A stretch of 64,000 nucleotides of DNA, taken from Eleginops maclovinus. Taxonomy: Eukaryota; Chordata; Actinopteri; Perciformes; Eleginopidae. Location of the stretch: positions 17,748,927 to 17,812,926 of the forward strand of contig NC_086366.1 in the NCBI RefSeq assembly GCF_036324505.1. The letters are read 5' to 3'. Position 1 is the stretch's first letter. Every line of letters starts with the position of its first letter. Of the stretch, positions 1 through 19,180 are shown piece by piece. The translations under genes and the position numbers were made by a program. The notes beneath the pieces are model-generated. The model searched no databases. It was given only the letters and a program-made list of their open reading frames with translations, and was not told the origin of the DNA.

Positions 1-3000
1 ACAATTTCCATTTAAATGAGGTTCACAGAACACTGTTGGGGGCTACAGTTGCTTTTGCTTTGACAGTGTAGTGCATATTAAATAAGGCAGGGAAGAAAAT
101 GTACCCTTTGAAACGTACAGTAAAGTGAGAATAAGGTAGAGTCTTATGGAGTGACAAATACAAAGGGCAGTTTTTAATGCCAATATCACCCGGGGCACTG
201 TAAGGGGCGTTAGGATCTAATTCTTCCTTAACAACATATCCCTGTAGACCCCTCAGCTTTGGCTTCTATTAAAAAGGAAGCGGCAGGGTTGTAGCGGTTG
301 TGAACAGCCCTACTCTCAACCTGATGTGTGTGTGTTTGAGGCCTGGGCAGCTGGGCTGCTACAATTGGTTGTGATCTAAACCCCAAGGGACCAAACCAGA
401 GCGTGATCCTCGGGTCAGCGGAGCTCTGCTCTCCGGTGTCTATTCTCCGCTGCGCTCCTTTCATCCAGCTCTCTCAACTAGTCATTACAGCGGTTCCTCT
501 TCCCTTAGGTGCAGGTAACCTTTATTTGGCCCTGTGCTGTATATATGTCCAGTGTCACCGCCACTGCTGCTGCGAACTAGGAGAGCAGGCGAGCACACAG
601 TGGATTAGGTGGGCTTGACTCGGGCAGTGCAGGAAAGTGGCTTATATCTAAGTGAAAGATTGTGGAGGCAATGGAAGCTATATTGGCTTGACTTCCACAT
701 AAACAGCATCTTATCCTATAAAGCAAGAGAAAGCACAGCACTGCAAAGAACAAATTGGAACCTCCAGCGAGGCAACAGATTAATTTCAAGTGACCCAGAG
801 GGGTGACGGATTGTTTATCGAAATAGTGTTTAGTATACAAACGTACATGCAATCATTGCAGGTTTGATGCGTCAACGGTGCCTTTAAATTGTGCTGAGGA
901 TGAACTGTGCGGGGGCAGGTATTTACATTTTATAGTCAATCAATCATGAAAATAGCAAGATGAATACTAATTCCTTTACATAGTGGCAACAGGGTTACAC
1001 TTTCTCTTAAATGCATGGCTGCTTCAGGATATACACAGGAACATCAACGATCTCTGTCTGAACAAACCGCAGCACTCGCCCCACACACTGATCACAGATC
1101 TTCACGACACAGTGTAATTGATGCTTTAAATTTACAAAGACTCACAAAGGAATTTACAAGGTTGAGCATATTAACACAATAAAGGGGCGTTCTAGATTCA
1201 TGAAGCTGTCACTCTGTTGCAAATCTAATGACTATAAAACGCTCCCATTTTGCTGGTTTCAGCAGAACAGTCTGATGGAGAGATTGGAACATAAACGGGA
1301 GGTGATAAAGAAGGGGGGCAGGACAGCAAATGGCCATATTGTTAAATTAGAAAGAATTATTATAGAAACATTAGATAGGTTATTTATCTCATTAATCATT
1401 AATCACGTGAAACCTAGTGAGATGTGGCAAAGGTCCGTCCTTTGTCAATATTCTTCCATCAGAAAGCAATAAGGCCGCGTTAGCCCAACTCCCTAAAGCA
1501 GGCCTCAGCTCTGATATTAAACCTGTGGGGGTTTCATCAGAGCCTGGGGCCCAAAAAGTAAGTGAGCATGTACGAGCCCCTGCGCATTGCTTAGCAGCAT
1601 TACCCAGCAGCCACCAGCCCAAATTTCATTACTATCTCATTACTGAATGGAGCTGGGCCATGAGAGAGCAGCGCTGAATCATAAAGCACTCATTTAGCAC
1701 CAGATCCAGCCACAGATTATCCATTATATTGGCCTGGGCTGCACTGTAAAAAAAACAATCATTGTTCCAAACACTACTCTTTTAAAGTCCTGACATTAGC
1801 ATGTCAATATTGTGTGTTCTTTCATGATTGCAATGTGTTTGTTCATGATGATCAAGTACAGAACAATTTGTTTAATAATTTAGAGAAAATATCTGAAATA
1901 CTACATATGCACAATGTTTTGTTAAAAATTGCTGCTCAATTTCTTTCAGCATAGCTATATTTATTTTACTCCATGTGTAAGCTCAGTTGGAAGACATGAA
2001 TGAACCATTCAACATGAGATTGTTTGAATATATTTTACAGTGCTGAAGGAGATTAAGAGATTAATTGAGAGGGAGATTAACCTAGGGTGACAGGCAGTCA
2101 GCAGCTACTCATTAAAGTGAGAAAGAAACTAGTCCTCACAGAAACAGGTCCTGCTTTCTTTCCACTGTGATATTTGATCAATCACGGGGTGCTTCCTTTG
2201 GTTTTTCTAACATGTCAATATTTGTCATAGCAACGAAACATGATGTAGAAATGAATTTGTGCACTCACCTAGGAAAGAAAAGGTCCGCCAAAGGAGTCAT
2301 CAAGGTTCAAGAAAAAGAAAAGAAAATATCATTAATGTTAGTGTTTAGGTTGTATGCACCCTACAACAACGACATTACCAGGTTGTATGGGTTTGATTGG
2401 GTTAAAAAGGTTACAAACTAGTTTGACAATAACATAAACAACTCTTCGTTGGTTTACTTCTAATTGTCTGGCATACCCAAACGCATGTAAACAGAGTGAA
2501 GTTTGAGATGAAAAGGCAGCTTGTGAGGTGTGTTGCACAAGAAGTATATGGCTATACATTCAGATACAATAAGTTATCCAGATAATCCAGATAATATTGT
2601 TTTGTGTCCAGATAAATAGCCAATAAATATTTAACCAAACCATCAAAATACAAGAAAAATGCATGTGCTCTACAAGAATGTGTGTTTGTATTTGTCATGC
2701 TTGTTGTTCCCAGATGTGCTGGTGTCAGAAGGCAACCCTCCCAACAATTGTCACGCAATGCAGCATCTGGAGTTTACCCAAAATAAAAATAAAACATCCT
2801 GTGGCTTTTCAGTGAAGGCAAAAAAAGAATACCGTATCAATGTGAGACTTCCGAGAACGGCCAAATATGTTTTGCACGGTTACACAAAAATGACGGCAAT
2901 TTTGTTTCACAATGGATCGAACAATGTATACCCCATAAGAATGTTTAGGTAGAAAAATATGTACATAGTATGAATGCATGAGCAGACAATCTGCCAAAAA

Positions 3001-6000
3001 TGCACAATATTCTCATGGGCCTAAAAATATATCTTGAAAATTCAGTCAGTCTCGCCCACAAATTCAGACAGGATCCCTAATAAAGGTGCCAGGGACTATA
3101 ATAAAAAAGAAATAGAATGATGGTCAAGTAAATTGATAACAAAAAAAAAGGACAAGGCCCCTTTTGTCAACCTAAGAGGGGACATATTGAGTTATTCAGC
3201 GTATGACATATCAGCAAAGAATGAAGAAACAATCCTCTTTTATGTTAGTGGCCATTTCCCATTTACATTTTTATAGCCGGAAAAGATCTGTTTAAGAGCC
3301 ACTGTCTGTTCTAATGAGATGTCACTTGATTTAGGGTCAGGCCGCTTGAAGACTACCGTGTTTCACACAGGCCACTGCGACAGTCAATAGAAATCAATAC
3401 AGCCGATGCAATTATTAATACAGTCCTAGGCAGTTAGATGTGAATGAGACAGATGACATTAGGCCAGATTGATCTAGAGGGAAATGGATTTCATGAAGCA
3501 CTCAATGCCTTCATTATATTCCACACAATTGAGAGTCTGGGGGAGCTCAAAAACACGGGTGCTGCAGTTCTTTGCTTCCCTGTGCACTAACATGAAGGGA
3601 AATTACAATGTTAAATCTAAATGTTGCATTATAGCACATTGTTATTATACATAGTTGTTATTCCCCTCACTCACATGACCTCCACAGCATTGCTTTTGTT
3701 AAAGACTTGTCATGCTATTGGCCTATTTCAAACACTTTGTTTCCCTCATTATCAAAACACATATCTACAGAGCTGCACGGACAAAATGATGTGAAACAAA
3801 CAGAGGTGAATAATGAATGTGTTGAAGGCAGTTGATATTTCACTGAAACAATGCAATCAATACACTGCATCCATCACACATCTAATGAGGACTGAGGACG
3901 GAGCATGAATGTGCTGTGTAAGAAGCCCGGGAGTCTCAGGTGTCAGTCCCAAATGAATATTCACCCTGCAGACGAACCCTACTCCCTGTGGGCCCGCGGC
4001 ACTAAATAACAGAGCATTAACGCTGGTAAACAGAAACAGAGCTCTGTTTGGTTTAAGGGGGTTTGTTTGAATAACCTCTAGCACTCCAGCTCAAATCATA
4101 GTAGACCAAAAAAACCTGCTTATTGTCAGTTAATCCCCACAGCTTCATTATGTGTATATTATTTTCTGTCCATCTGTGGAAAAAAATAGCTGGAGTTTAT
4201 TTGTATTATTGGGTCTTGTGAAACTCATTATTACCTTTATGTGCTTTTACGATACACATACCTAAAACTGTTGTTTGTGTGTATTGTTATCGTGGTTCGT
4301 TATTTGGTTCTGGACATTACAATGATTGTTTTCTACCTTGGGATACAGCGCCCTTTAATTTTCTTCATATTCACTGATGTCAGCTCGGTAACCCGTAAGA
4401 GAGGTGAAAGGCTGGAGGAGGTGTATGGGCAGTGAAGGGTATAAACTTAGTGAGTCAGAGTGTGTCCTGAAACGTGACAGCAGCCGGTATGTGAGCCAAG
4501 CAGCGACTGCTACTCCGCCATGGCCGGGAAAACAAGCCAGCAAGGCTGCCATGACTTCACACTGTGACAGTCGAGACACCAGGCCACATAAACACCGATG
4601 CGCTTACTTAGAAAAATGTTTTTAAAGTATTTTTCAGTGTTTGCATTCCTTGAGATTTCTGCAAGGTACAGGCATTTCCACTGCACTAATCCAGCATGTA
4701 TTGTAAGGAGCAAATCCTGTGACGTTGAAGCATTAAAATGCTCAATGATACAATTTCTGCTGAGAGTATTTCCCCGCAACCCTGTTCTGGACGTAAAGAT
4801 TAAAAAATGTGCACCATCATCAGTAATTCAACTCATAAAAATATATGCTCACATATACTTTAATAGTCTGCCTAAAATGTTTACTTTGAAGATTATCGGC
4901 ATAAATAGATCAAGATTAATCACTTCCCAATGCATGGATACCTTAAAAAAGCCACAAAAGAATACAACACAATCAGTACATGTGTATAATATCCAACCAG
5001 GTTGTACTCTTATCGGATGGACATGTAATGTAAAAAGAGAAATATCTTAAATGCATCCCTTTAACTTTTGTTTAAGGCACCTCCTTATCTATTAAACAAA
5101 AGCCCCATGTGTTGTAGTACAATCAGAGTTTAACACACCTACCTTCCCTGTGACAAGCATTACTCTAGGTCACCTCAAACAAAGGTAGCTCCCAAAGTGA
5201 CTCAGATCTGACAGTGGTAATATTTAAATGAGATGTTTAAGTGTAAAATAAAAATCTAATTTAAATGATACCACAGCTGTGATTACATATCAGAGGCTCA
5301 GCTTCATAGATTAGAACAGAAAAGGCTGAACATAGTTTTTCATTTTAATCACCGGTGTGTGACTACATGTGGAACAGAGCTAATAATTCTTTAATTAACA
5401 TGTTGACTAGGAATAGCAGAGGGCACCATTACTCCCCTCCCCCTGTTCAGGCTTATGCTCGCCTAACATGCTCACACAGTTATATACGCAGACAAGATTC
5501 AACTTTTAATTTAAATAGTATATGGCTGCCTTGGTAAACATTCGAAAAATTGGCAGAATATGGAGGGAAGCTGTGACACAGAAGTTAGACTGCAGCGCAC
5601 TCAGCCTTGTCGCGGCACACAGCAAAAGGTAAGCCATAATTATTGGTTTGTAGTAAACACCCGCTCTTCCCCTCAGGTTTCTGTTGCTCTGAGACTTACT
5701 GTCCCTGTGACTCTTTTTAAGGCCTTTTTTCAGGGTGAGCCTTGCAAAAGCACGCTTGCACCGCAATTCAATCTCCTCCCCTGCTCCCTCTATAGATGGG
5801 AGCAGAGAGCAGCTGGTGAAAAGAGATAAAGTCATGTACTGAGTGCTGCACCCTTCCAGTCTACCTTGCACTGCTCACCCGAGTGCTGGGAGGACAATGA
5901 TGGAAGCGTGAGAGGCAGAAAGTAGATTAAAGAAGCAGAGGCTCTCACTCCTATTACTGCCCGGGCCTTGAACCAGCAAGGCTCCCACCCTCTGTGATTT

Positions 6001-7538
6001 CACAGGTTGAATCATGTACGCACTGATTTGATTTTACTCAGCCAGGTACCCTGTTTTGGTATGAGCGCCTGCAGGACTATGTATTGATCATCCTGATCTC
6101 TCTCTGAAACACTGATGAAGTCCATAATGATATAATGTAGGTTTAACACTGAGGCGAACACAACCCATCCCCCATGTCTTAATGAAATTAGCTTCTGCCT
6201 CACCAGAAACATCGCCGGTGGCAAAGAGAGGTGACAGAGAAGATCATCTTCAAAGGTTACTCCCCACTTCTTTGTTCTTATTGCCTTTTTCTCTCGCAAT
6301 CAGTACAAGTTCATCTATGTCCTGGAGCCACGATCAAAACATTTGGGGGTGAGCTTAAATTACATCAATAAAACATTTTATATCATTCCAGCACATGAAG
6401 TGAATATTAAGAATGGCATAATTTCTCAATAATCACTTTGCTGTTTTTAATATTTCATGATTAGAAGCCATACGATATTTGTCACAGCATCTAATGCGCT
6501 CTTATTACACAGACATTATCCGTGAAGCCTGGCAAGGCACAAAGGAAGTGTGCTAAATCAAAAAGGTGATGATGAATTTATGTGGGTAAGAATAAATAAA
6601 AGAAAGCATTATAAATCAGGTTTCCTGCTTCCTACCCTTTTTATCAGTCAAGCCAGTGACTCTGAGATAGCACCCACAGTTCTCTACACACATGCTTTAT
6701 GTTCAGAGCTTTCAGAAACAAACAGGAATCCATCAATTGGTACAGGCAGCCTCAGTGAAAACAACATATTTGTAGTCTTTTCATCAAAAGAGGCCACTAA
6801 AAATAACCCATTAGTAAATAGAAGATGTAAATTGCTGTGGTAAAATGTGTCAGGGTCCCTTGGTTAGAATCGGTTGCTCACAATCTGAAGCTAAATTGCA
6901 TAGGCTACACAACAGAACCAAGGTCTCAAATTTGAGGATATTGACACTCATCTAGACCCCAAGACTAAATGAAATAGCAGACAGCAGAAACATGATTGAA
7001 CTTGACAATGTCCAGATCACAGCTGCAATCTGTCTCTGAAAGTCACCAACAGACAATTCAATCATCAAATCAACCGAACAAACAATCCATCAAAATCGAA
7101 TAAAATCAAAGTGATAAACACATTAGTATGACAGAGTGGCAATACACAACCTGACAATTCATAACTGGCTGAAATATAAACAATGTCTAATTGAAACAAT
7201 TGTAAACACAAACTGCAGCTTTTTCACACCATGTAAAAGGCACTCGCATAAAATAAATCTTGAAGTTGTTAAGACAGAAGAAAACTGCAATATTAGATGA
7301 CCTTCAAATGTAGAGAGGGACTTCCCCACAAAATGGCATAACCTGCCATTTTTAAAACCACCAATTGTGGGTCAGATGTATGAAAAATTTACTTTTTTGG
7401 CAAACTCTTTGTTTCTTTGATGGCTTGTGTTGCGTGCTCAGCTCCCATAAGTGATAGACCGATCAAGCTACACCTTGTTTGTCAAAATTCTGAAATATTT
7501 TAATTTAAAGCATAAACATTACATTAAAAAAATATACA
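1..7538. other. Unique AT-rich non-coding DNA
   Basis: No gene is recognised. Open frames here are short and resemble no family I know; the longest (150 codons, 4598-5050, plus) has an unstructured, chance-like composition. Blocks with less biased composition and several ATTA/TAAT cores, which could be conserved regulatory elements, lie at about 1440-1740, 3200-3560, 3860-4090 and 6000-6300. A frame starting at 5560 runs into a good splice-donor sequence at 5629 but has no convincing acceptor. There is no long simple repeat in this stretch, unlike the rest of the window. Confidence 0.6.
5413..5426 (+). promoter_or_regulatory. CTCF-like motif (weak candidate)
   Basis: The bases AGCAGAGGGCACC match the core of the vertebrate CTCF consensus (AGCAGRGGGCRC), but the two C residues that usually precede the core are missing. 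A single motif match in 64 kb can arise by chance, so this is only a candidate insulator or loop-anchor site. Confidence 0.2.
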
Positions 7539-7720
7539 CAGTGGGGCAAAAAAGTATTTAGTCAGCCACCAATTGTGCAAGTTCTCCCATTTAAAAAGAT
7601 GGTATCATAGGTATACCTCAACTATGAGAGACAAAATGAGAAAAAAAAATCCAGGAAATCACATTGTAGGATTTTTAATGAATTAATTGGTAAATTCCTC
7701 GGTAAAATAAGTATTTGGTC
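7539..7720 (+). repeat. Left inverted repeat of the Tc1-like element
   Basis: This is the outer transposase-binding end. The outer repeat begins CAGTGGGGCAAAAAAGTATT, and the inner repeat AATAAGTATTTGGTC lies at 7706-7720. Compared with the right repeat it lacks about 20 bases after 7600, where the right copy has the complement of AGAGAGGCCTGTAATTTTTT and this one has only GT. The loss shortens the spacing between outer and inner repeats. Confidence 0.93.
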
Positions 7721-7836
7721 ACTAACAAACAAGCAAGATTTCTGGCTCTCACAGACCTGTAACTTCTTCTATAAGAGGCTCCTCTGTCCTCCACTCGTTA
7801 CCTGTATTAATGGCACCTTTTTGAACTCGTTATCAG

Positions 7837-7844
7837 TATAAAAG
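7837..7844 (+). promoter_or_regulatory. TATA box of the Tc1 transposase gene
   Basis: TATAAAAG lies 43 bases before the transposase ATG at 7888, inside the element. This matches the usual layout of fish Tc1 elements, where the short leader between the inverted repeat and the coding frame carries its own promoter. No other promoter element is obvious. Confidence 0.6.
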
Positions 7845-7887
7845 ACACCTGTCCACAACCTCAAACAGTCATACTCCAAACTCCACT

Positions 7888-8913
7888 ATGGCCAAGACCA
7901 AAGAGCTGTCAAAGGAGACCAGAGACAAAATTGTAGACCTGCACCAGGCTGGGAAAACTGAATCTGCAATAGGTAAGCAGCTTGGTGTGAAGAAATCAAC
8001 TGTGGGAGCAATTATTAGAAAATGGAAGACATACAAGACCATTGCTAATCTCCCTCCATCTGGGGCTCCACGCAAGATCTCACCCCGTGGGGTCAAAATG
8101 ATCACCAGAACGGTGAGCAAAAATCCCAGAACCACACGGGGGGACCTAGTGAATGACCTGCAGAGAGCTGGGACCAAAGTAACAGAGGCTACCATCAGTA
8201 AACACATTACGCCGCCAGGGACTTAAATCCTGCAGTTCCAGACGTATCCCCTGCTTAAGCCAGTACATGTCCAGGCCCGTCTGAAGTTTGCTAGAGGGCA
8301 TTTGGATGATCCAGAAGAGGATTGGGAGAATGTCATATGGTCAGATGAAACCAAAATAGAACTTTTTGGTAAAAACTCAACTCGTCGTGTTTGGAGGAGA
8401 AAGAATGCAGAGTTGCATCCAAAGAACACCATGCCTACTGTGAAGCATGGGGGTGGAAACATCATGCTTTGGGGCTGTTTTTCTGCAAAGGGACCAGGAC
8501 GACTGATCCGTGTAAAGGAAAGAATGAATGGGGCCATGTATCGTGAGATTTTGAGTGAAAACCTCCTTCCATCAGCAAGGGCACTGAAGATGAAGCGTGG
8601 CTGGGTCTTTCAGCATGACAATGATCCCAAACACACCGCCAGGGCAACGAAGGAGTGGCTTCGTAAGAAGCATTTCAAGGTCCTGGAGTGGCCTAGCCAG
8701 TCTCCAGATCTCAACCCCATAGAAAATCTTTGGAGGGAGTTGAAAGTCCGTGTTGCCCAGCGACAGCCCCAAAACATCACTGCTTTAGAGGAGATCTGCA
8801 TGGAGGAATGGGCCAAAATACCAGCAACAGTGTGTGAAAACCTTGTGAAGACTTACAGAAAACGTTTGACCTCTGTCATTGCCAACAAAGGGTATAACAA
8901 AGTATTGAGATGA
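7888..8913 (+). pseudogene. Tc1-family transposase, two frameshifts
   Basis: The family enzyme binds the inverted repeats and cuts and rejoins the transposon at TA sites in the nucleus. The frame is the family's usual length, about 341 codons. Codons 1-104 (from [10 protein letters not shown]) contain the paired-type helix-turn-helix DNA-binding region, with [12 protein letters not shown] as part of it, followed by the linker PPSGAPRK where the family normally has an AT-hook-like GRPR or GAPR. At 8200-8203 one extra A (AAAC instead of AAC) shifts the frame and brings in a TAA at 8224. Near 8248-8251 one C is missing (CCCC instead of five), which restores the original frame, so the rest to 8913 is open. 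The catalytic DD34E residues are all present: Asp in WSDET (8344-8346), Asp in QHDND (8617-8619), and Glu in NPIENLW (8722-8724), with exactly 34 residues between the last two. The product would stop before the catalytic domain, so the gene is inactive as written. Confidence 0.95.
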
Positions 8914-8925
8914 ACTTTTGTTATT

Positions 8926-9121
8926 GACCAAATACTTATTTTCCACAATCATTTGAAAATAAATTCTTTAAAAATCCTACAATGTGATTTTCTGGATTTT
9001 TTTTCTCATTTTGTCTCTCATAGTTGAGGTATACCTATGATGAAAAAAATTACAGGCCTCTCTCATCTTTTTAAATGGGAGAACTTGCACAATTGGTGGC
9101 TGACTAAATACTTTTTTGCCC

Positions 9122-9126
<5 letters not shown>
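8926..9126 (-). repeat. Right inverted repeat of the Tc1-like element
   Basis: This is the reverse complement of the left end. The inner repeat is at 8926-8940 (GACCAAATACTTATT), and the outer end runs to GCCCCACT at 9118-9125. It retains the segment around 9037-9060 that is deleted from the left repeat. The last base expected by symmetry (G) is A here and merges into the adjoining TA run. Confidence 0.93.
8958..8963 (+). promoter_or_regulatory. Polyadenylation signal, Tc1 transposase
   Basis: AATAAA lies 45 bases after the transposase stop codon, within the right inverted repeat. It is the canonical vertebrate cleavage and polyadenylation hexamer and is at a suitable distance. A GT- or T-rich downstream element (about 8984-9020) follows. 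Confidence 0.5.

Positions 9127-9159
<33 letters not shown>
9125..9159. repeat. (TA)17 dinucleotide run at the Tc1 right end
   Basis: A pure TA array directly adjoins the right inverted repeat. Tc1 elements insert at TA, so either the element landed in a TA-rich site or the array grew from the target duplication. The left side has only a short ATATACA, so the growth is one-sided. Confidence 0.95.
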
Positions 9160-17700
<8,541 letters not shown>

Positions 17701-17766
<66 letters not shown>

Positions 17767-17776
17767 GTGTGTGTGT

Positions 17777-17865
<89 letters not shown>
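17701..17865. repeat. Compound (GT)n microsatellite, about 165 bp
   Basis: Two long GT blocks are separated by GTATGTAT and GTCAGT interruptions near 17757-17780, and the array ends in GCGCGC. The interruptions suggest an older array than the pure ones nearby. Confidence 0.97.
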
Positions 17866-17866
<1 letters not shown>

Positions 17867-19039
17867 TCATGTGTATTCATGTTGTTGTGTGTGTCAGTTC
17901 GTAAGACTGTTTTTTTTTCTCTCCCCAACATTGCCAGTCAGGCAGTAGGAGCGTGAGGCAACTGTGGAGGAAGGGAGCTTGTCAGAGCTGTCTCACTGGG
18001 TGATGTTAATATGGCAATGCTAAGCTGGCACAGGACTTAAGCAGCTTACAAAGTACAGGGAAATAAACTTGATGATTCCACAGCAGTTTGCAAGACTTTT
18101 TAAATCCTAAAGAGTTTAAATACACATCCCACCTCATGCTGGCCTCATGACAACTTGGCCGATCAAAAACTTGCACACTTCAGTACAAATGTACACTTAG
18201 CCTCACGTATTACTTAACACTTCTAACTGTTTTGGATATGGCTCGATGCATCAACGTTTTTTGTTTTTTTATTGATCGCTTCAATGGCCTGCTAAAGCTA
18301 CTTGACAATTGAAGTCTGCTTTCCATTAGGAATCAATATTCATGTGGGTCATGGCAAATCCCTCAATTAACTCGGGGAGCGAGGGGAAAAACTCAAAATC
18401 AGTCTTTCTGTGTACTCCCTTTCATCTTATCTCCTGATGGGGGATGTCACGAGGGTTGCCTTGAAATACAGAATCAAGGGGCCAAAGACCTGATCAATAA
18501 GAATTGGAAAACACATCTAAACGACCAGCACTGCTACTCGCCAACCAGTAAATCTCAACACACACCCGGTCGTGCCAGGCCATACATTATTCTCAGCACA
18601 TAAGATTGGCTGGCATGCCATGGATAAATACTGATTGCTATTAAAAGCTATCAGTCACTCAAATGACCCCCATAGTTCTTGTGAGATGTAATTCCAAATG
18701 TTGGGATACTATATGGAGAATACTATCTGTCCATCATTGTTCAGTGATCTGATGTCATATCGGGCTGTAGGAGCTGATGCTTTATTGTTTAAGCGTTATG
18801 GTTTTATGGATTTTCTGTCAGTCTGTTAGATATCTGCAGTGACCTGGAGATAAACCTTGTCAGAACAGGGGTCCGGTGACTACAGTTCCCTCAGCCGACC
18901 CCGCCTCTGAACACTCACCCACTTCCCCTTCCCTACACCCTATATTCTAGTTGCCCACACTTTCACCCAAATTTCTCCTGCAATGAGAATACCCCCAATA
19001 ACAGTCCTAATCCCAGCACGCCGCACTGCTCAATTACAG

Positions 19040-19180
19040 TCTTTAGGAGGATGGGATTAGGAGCAGGGATGGCGAGAGGGGAGGGAAGGGGGCAGTGGGA
19101 GGATGGTGGAATGAGTTGAGCTGAAGGGTGAGGGGGGGAAGAGAAGGGAGGAAAAGGATAAGGGAGGAGAGACTGCTTTT
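19040..19180 (+). repeat. Purine-rich (G/A) tract with G-quadruplex motif
   Basis: About 140 bases are nearly all G or A on the plus strand. Within it, 19078-19099 reads four G-runs of at least three with loops of 1, 2 and 4 bases, which fits the standard quadruplex pattern. Homopurine tracts of this kind can also form intramolecular triplexes. No gene promoter can be tied to it. Confidence 0.7.

Larger units (their letters stand above)
7539..9126 (+). mobile_element. Tc1-like DNA transposon, near full length
   Basis: A cut-and-paste transposon of about 1.59 kb in the Tc1/mariner superfamily. Both ends carry long inverted repeats that begin CAGTGGGGC and end GCCCCACT; each holds an inner repeat, AATAAGTATTTGGTC on the left and its reverse complement on the right, which is the IR/DR arrangement of fish Tc1 elements. 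Inside are a TATA box, one intronless transposase frame and an AATAAA signal. The target site should be TA: TA-containing sequence flanks both ends, but the outermost two bases are altered on each side, so the duplication cannot be read exactly. The transposase is frameshifted, so this copy cannot move on its own, although its ends could be mobilised by a related transposase. The extensive similarity of the two ends and the light damage suggest a fairly young insertion. Lineages of this family are known to be shared between distant fishes. Confidence 0.96.

Noticed and set aside
4598..5050. 150-codon frame with an ATG (plus)
   Set aside because: No domain, no recognisable peptide and no splice or promoter context. 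A rough estimate for 128 kb of AT-rich sequence on both strands gives about one such frame by chance.
7869..8207. 112-codon minus-strand frame opposite the transposase
   Set aside because: Antisense shadow of the Tc1 transposase frame.
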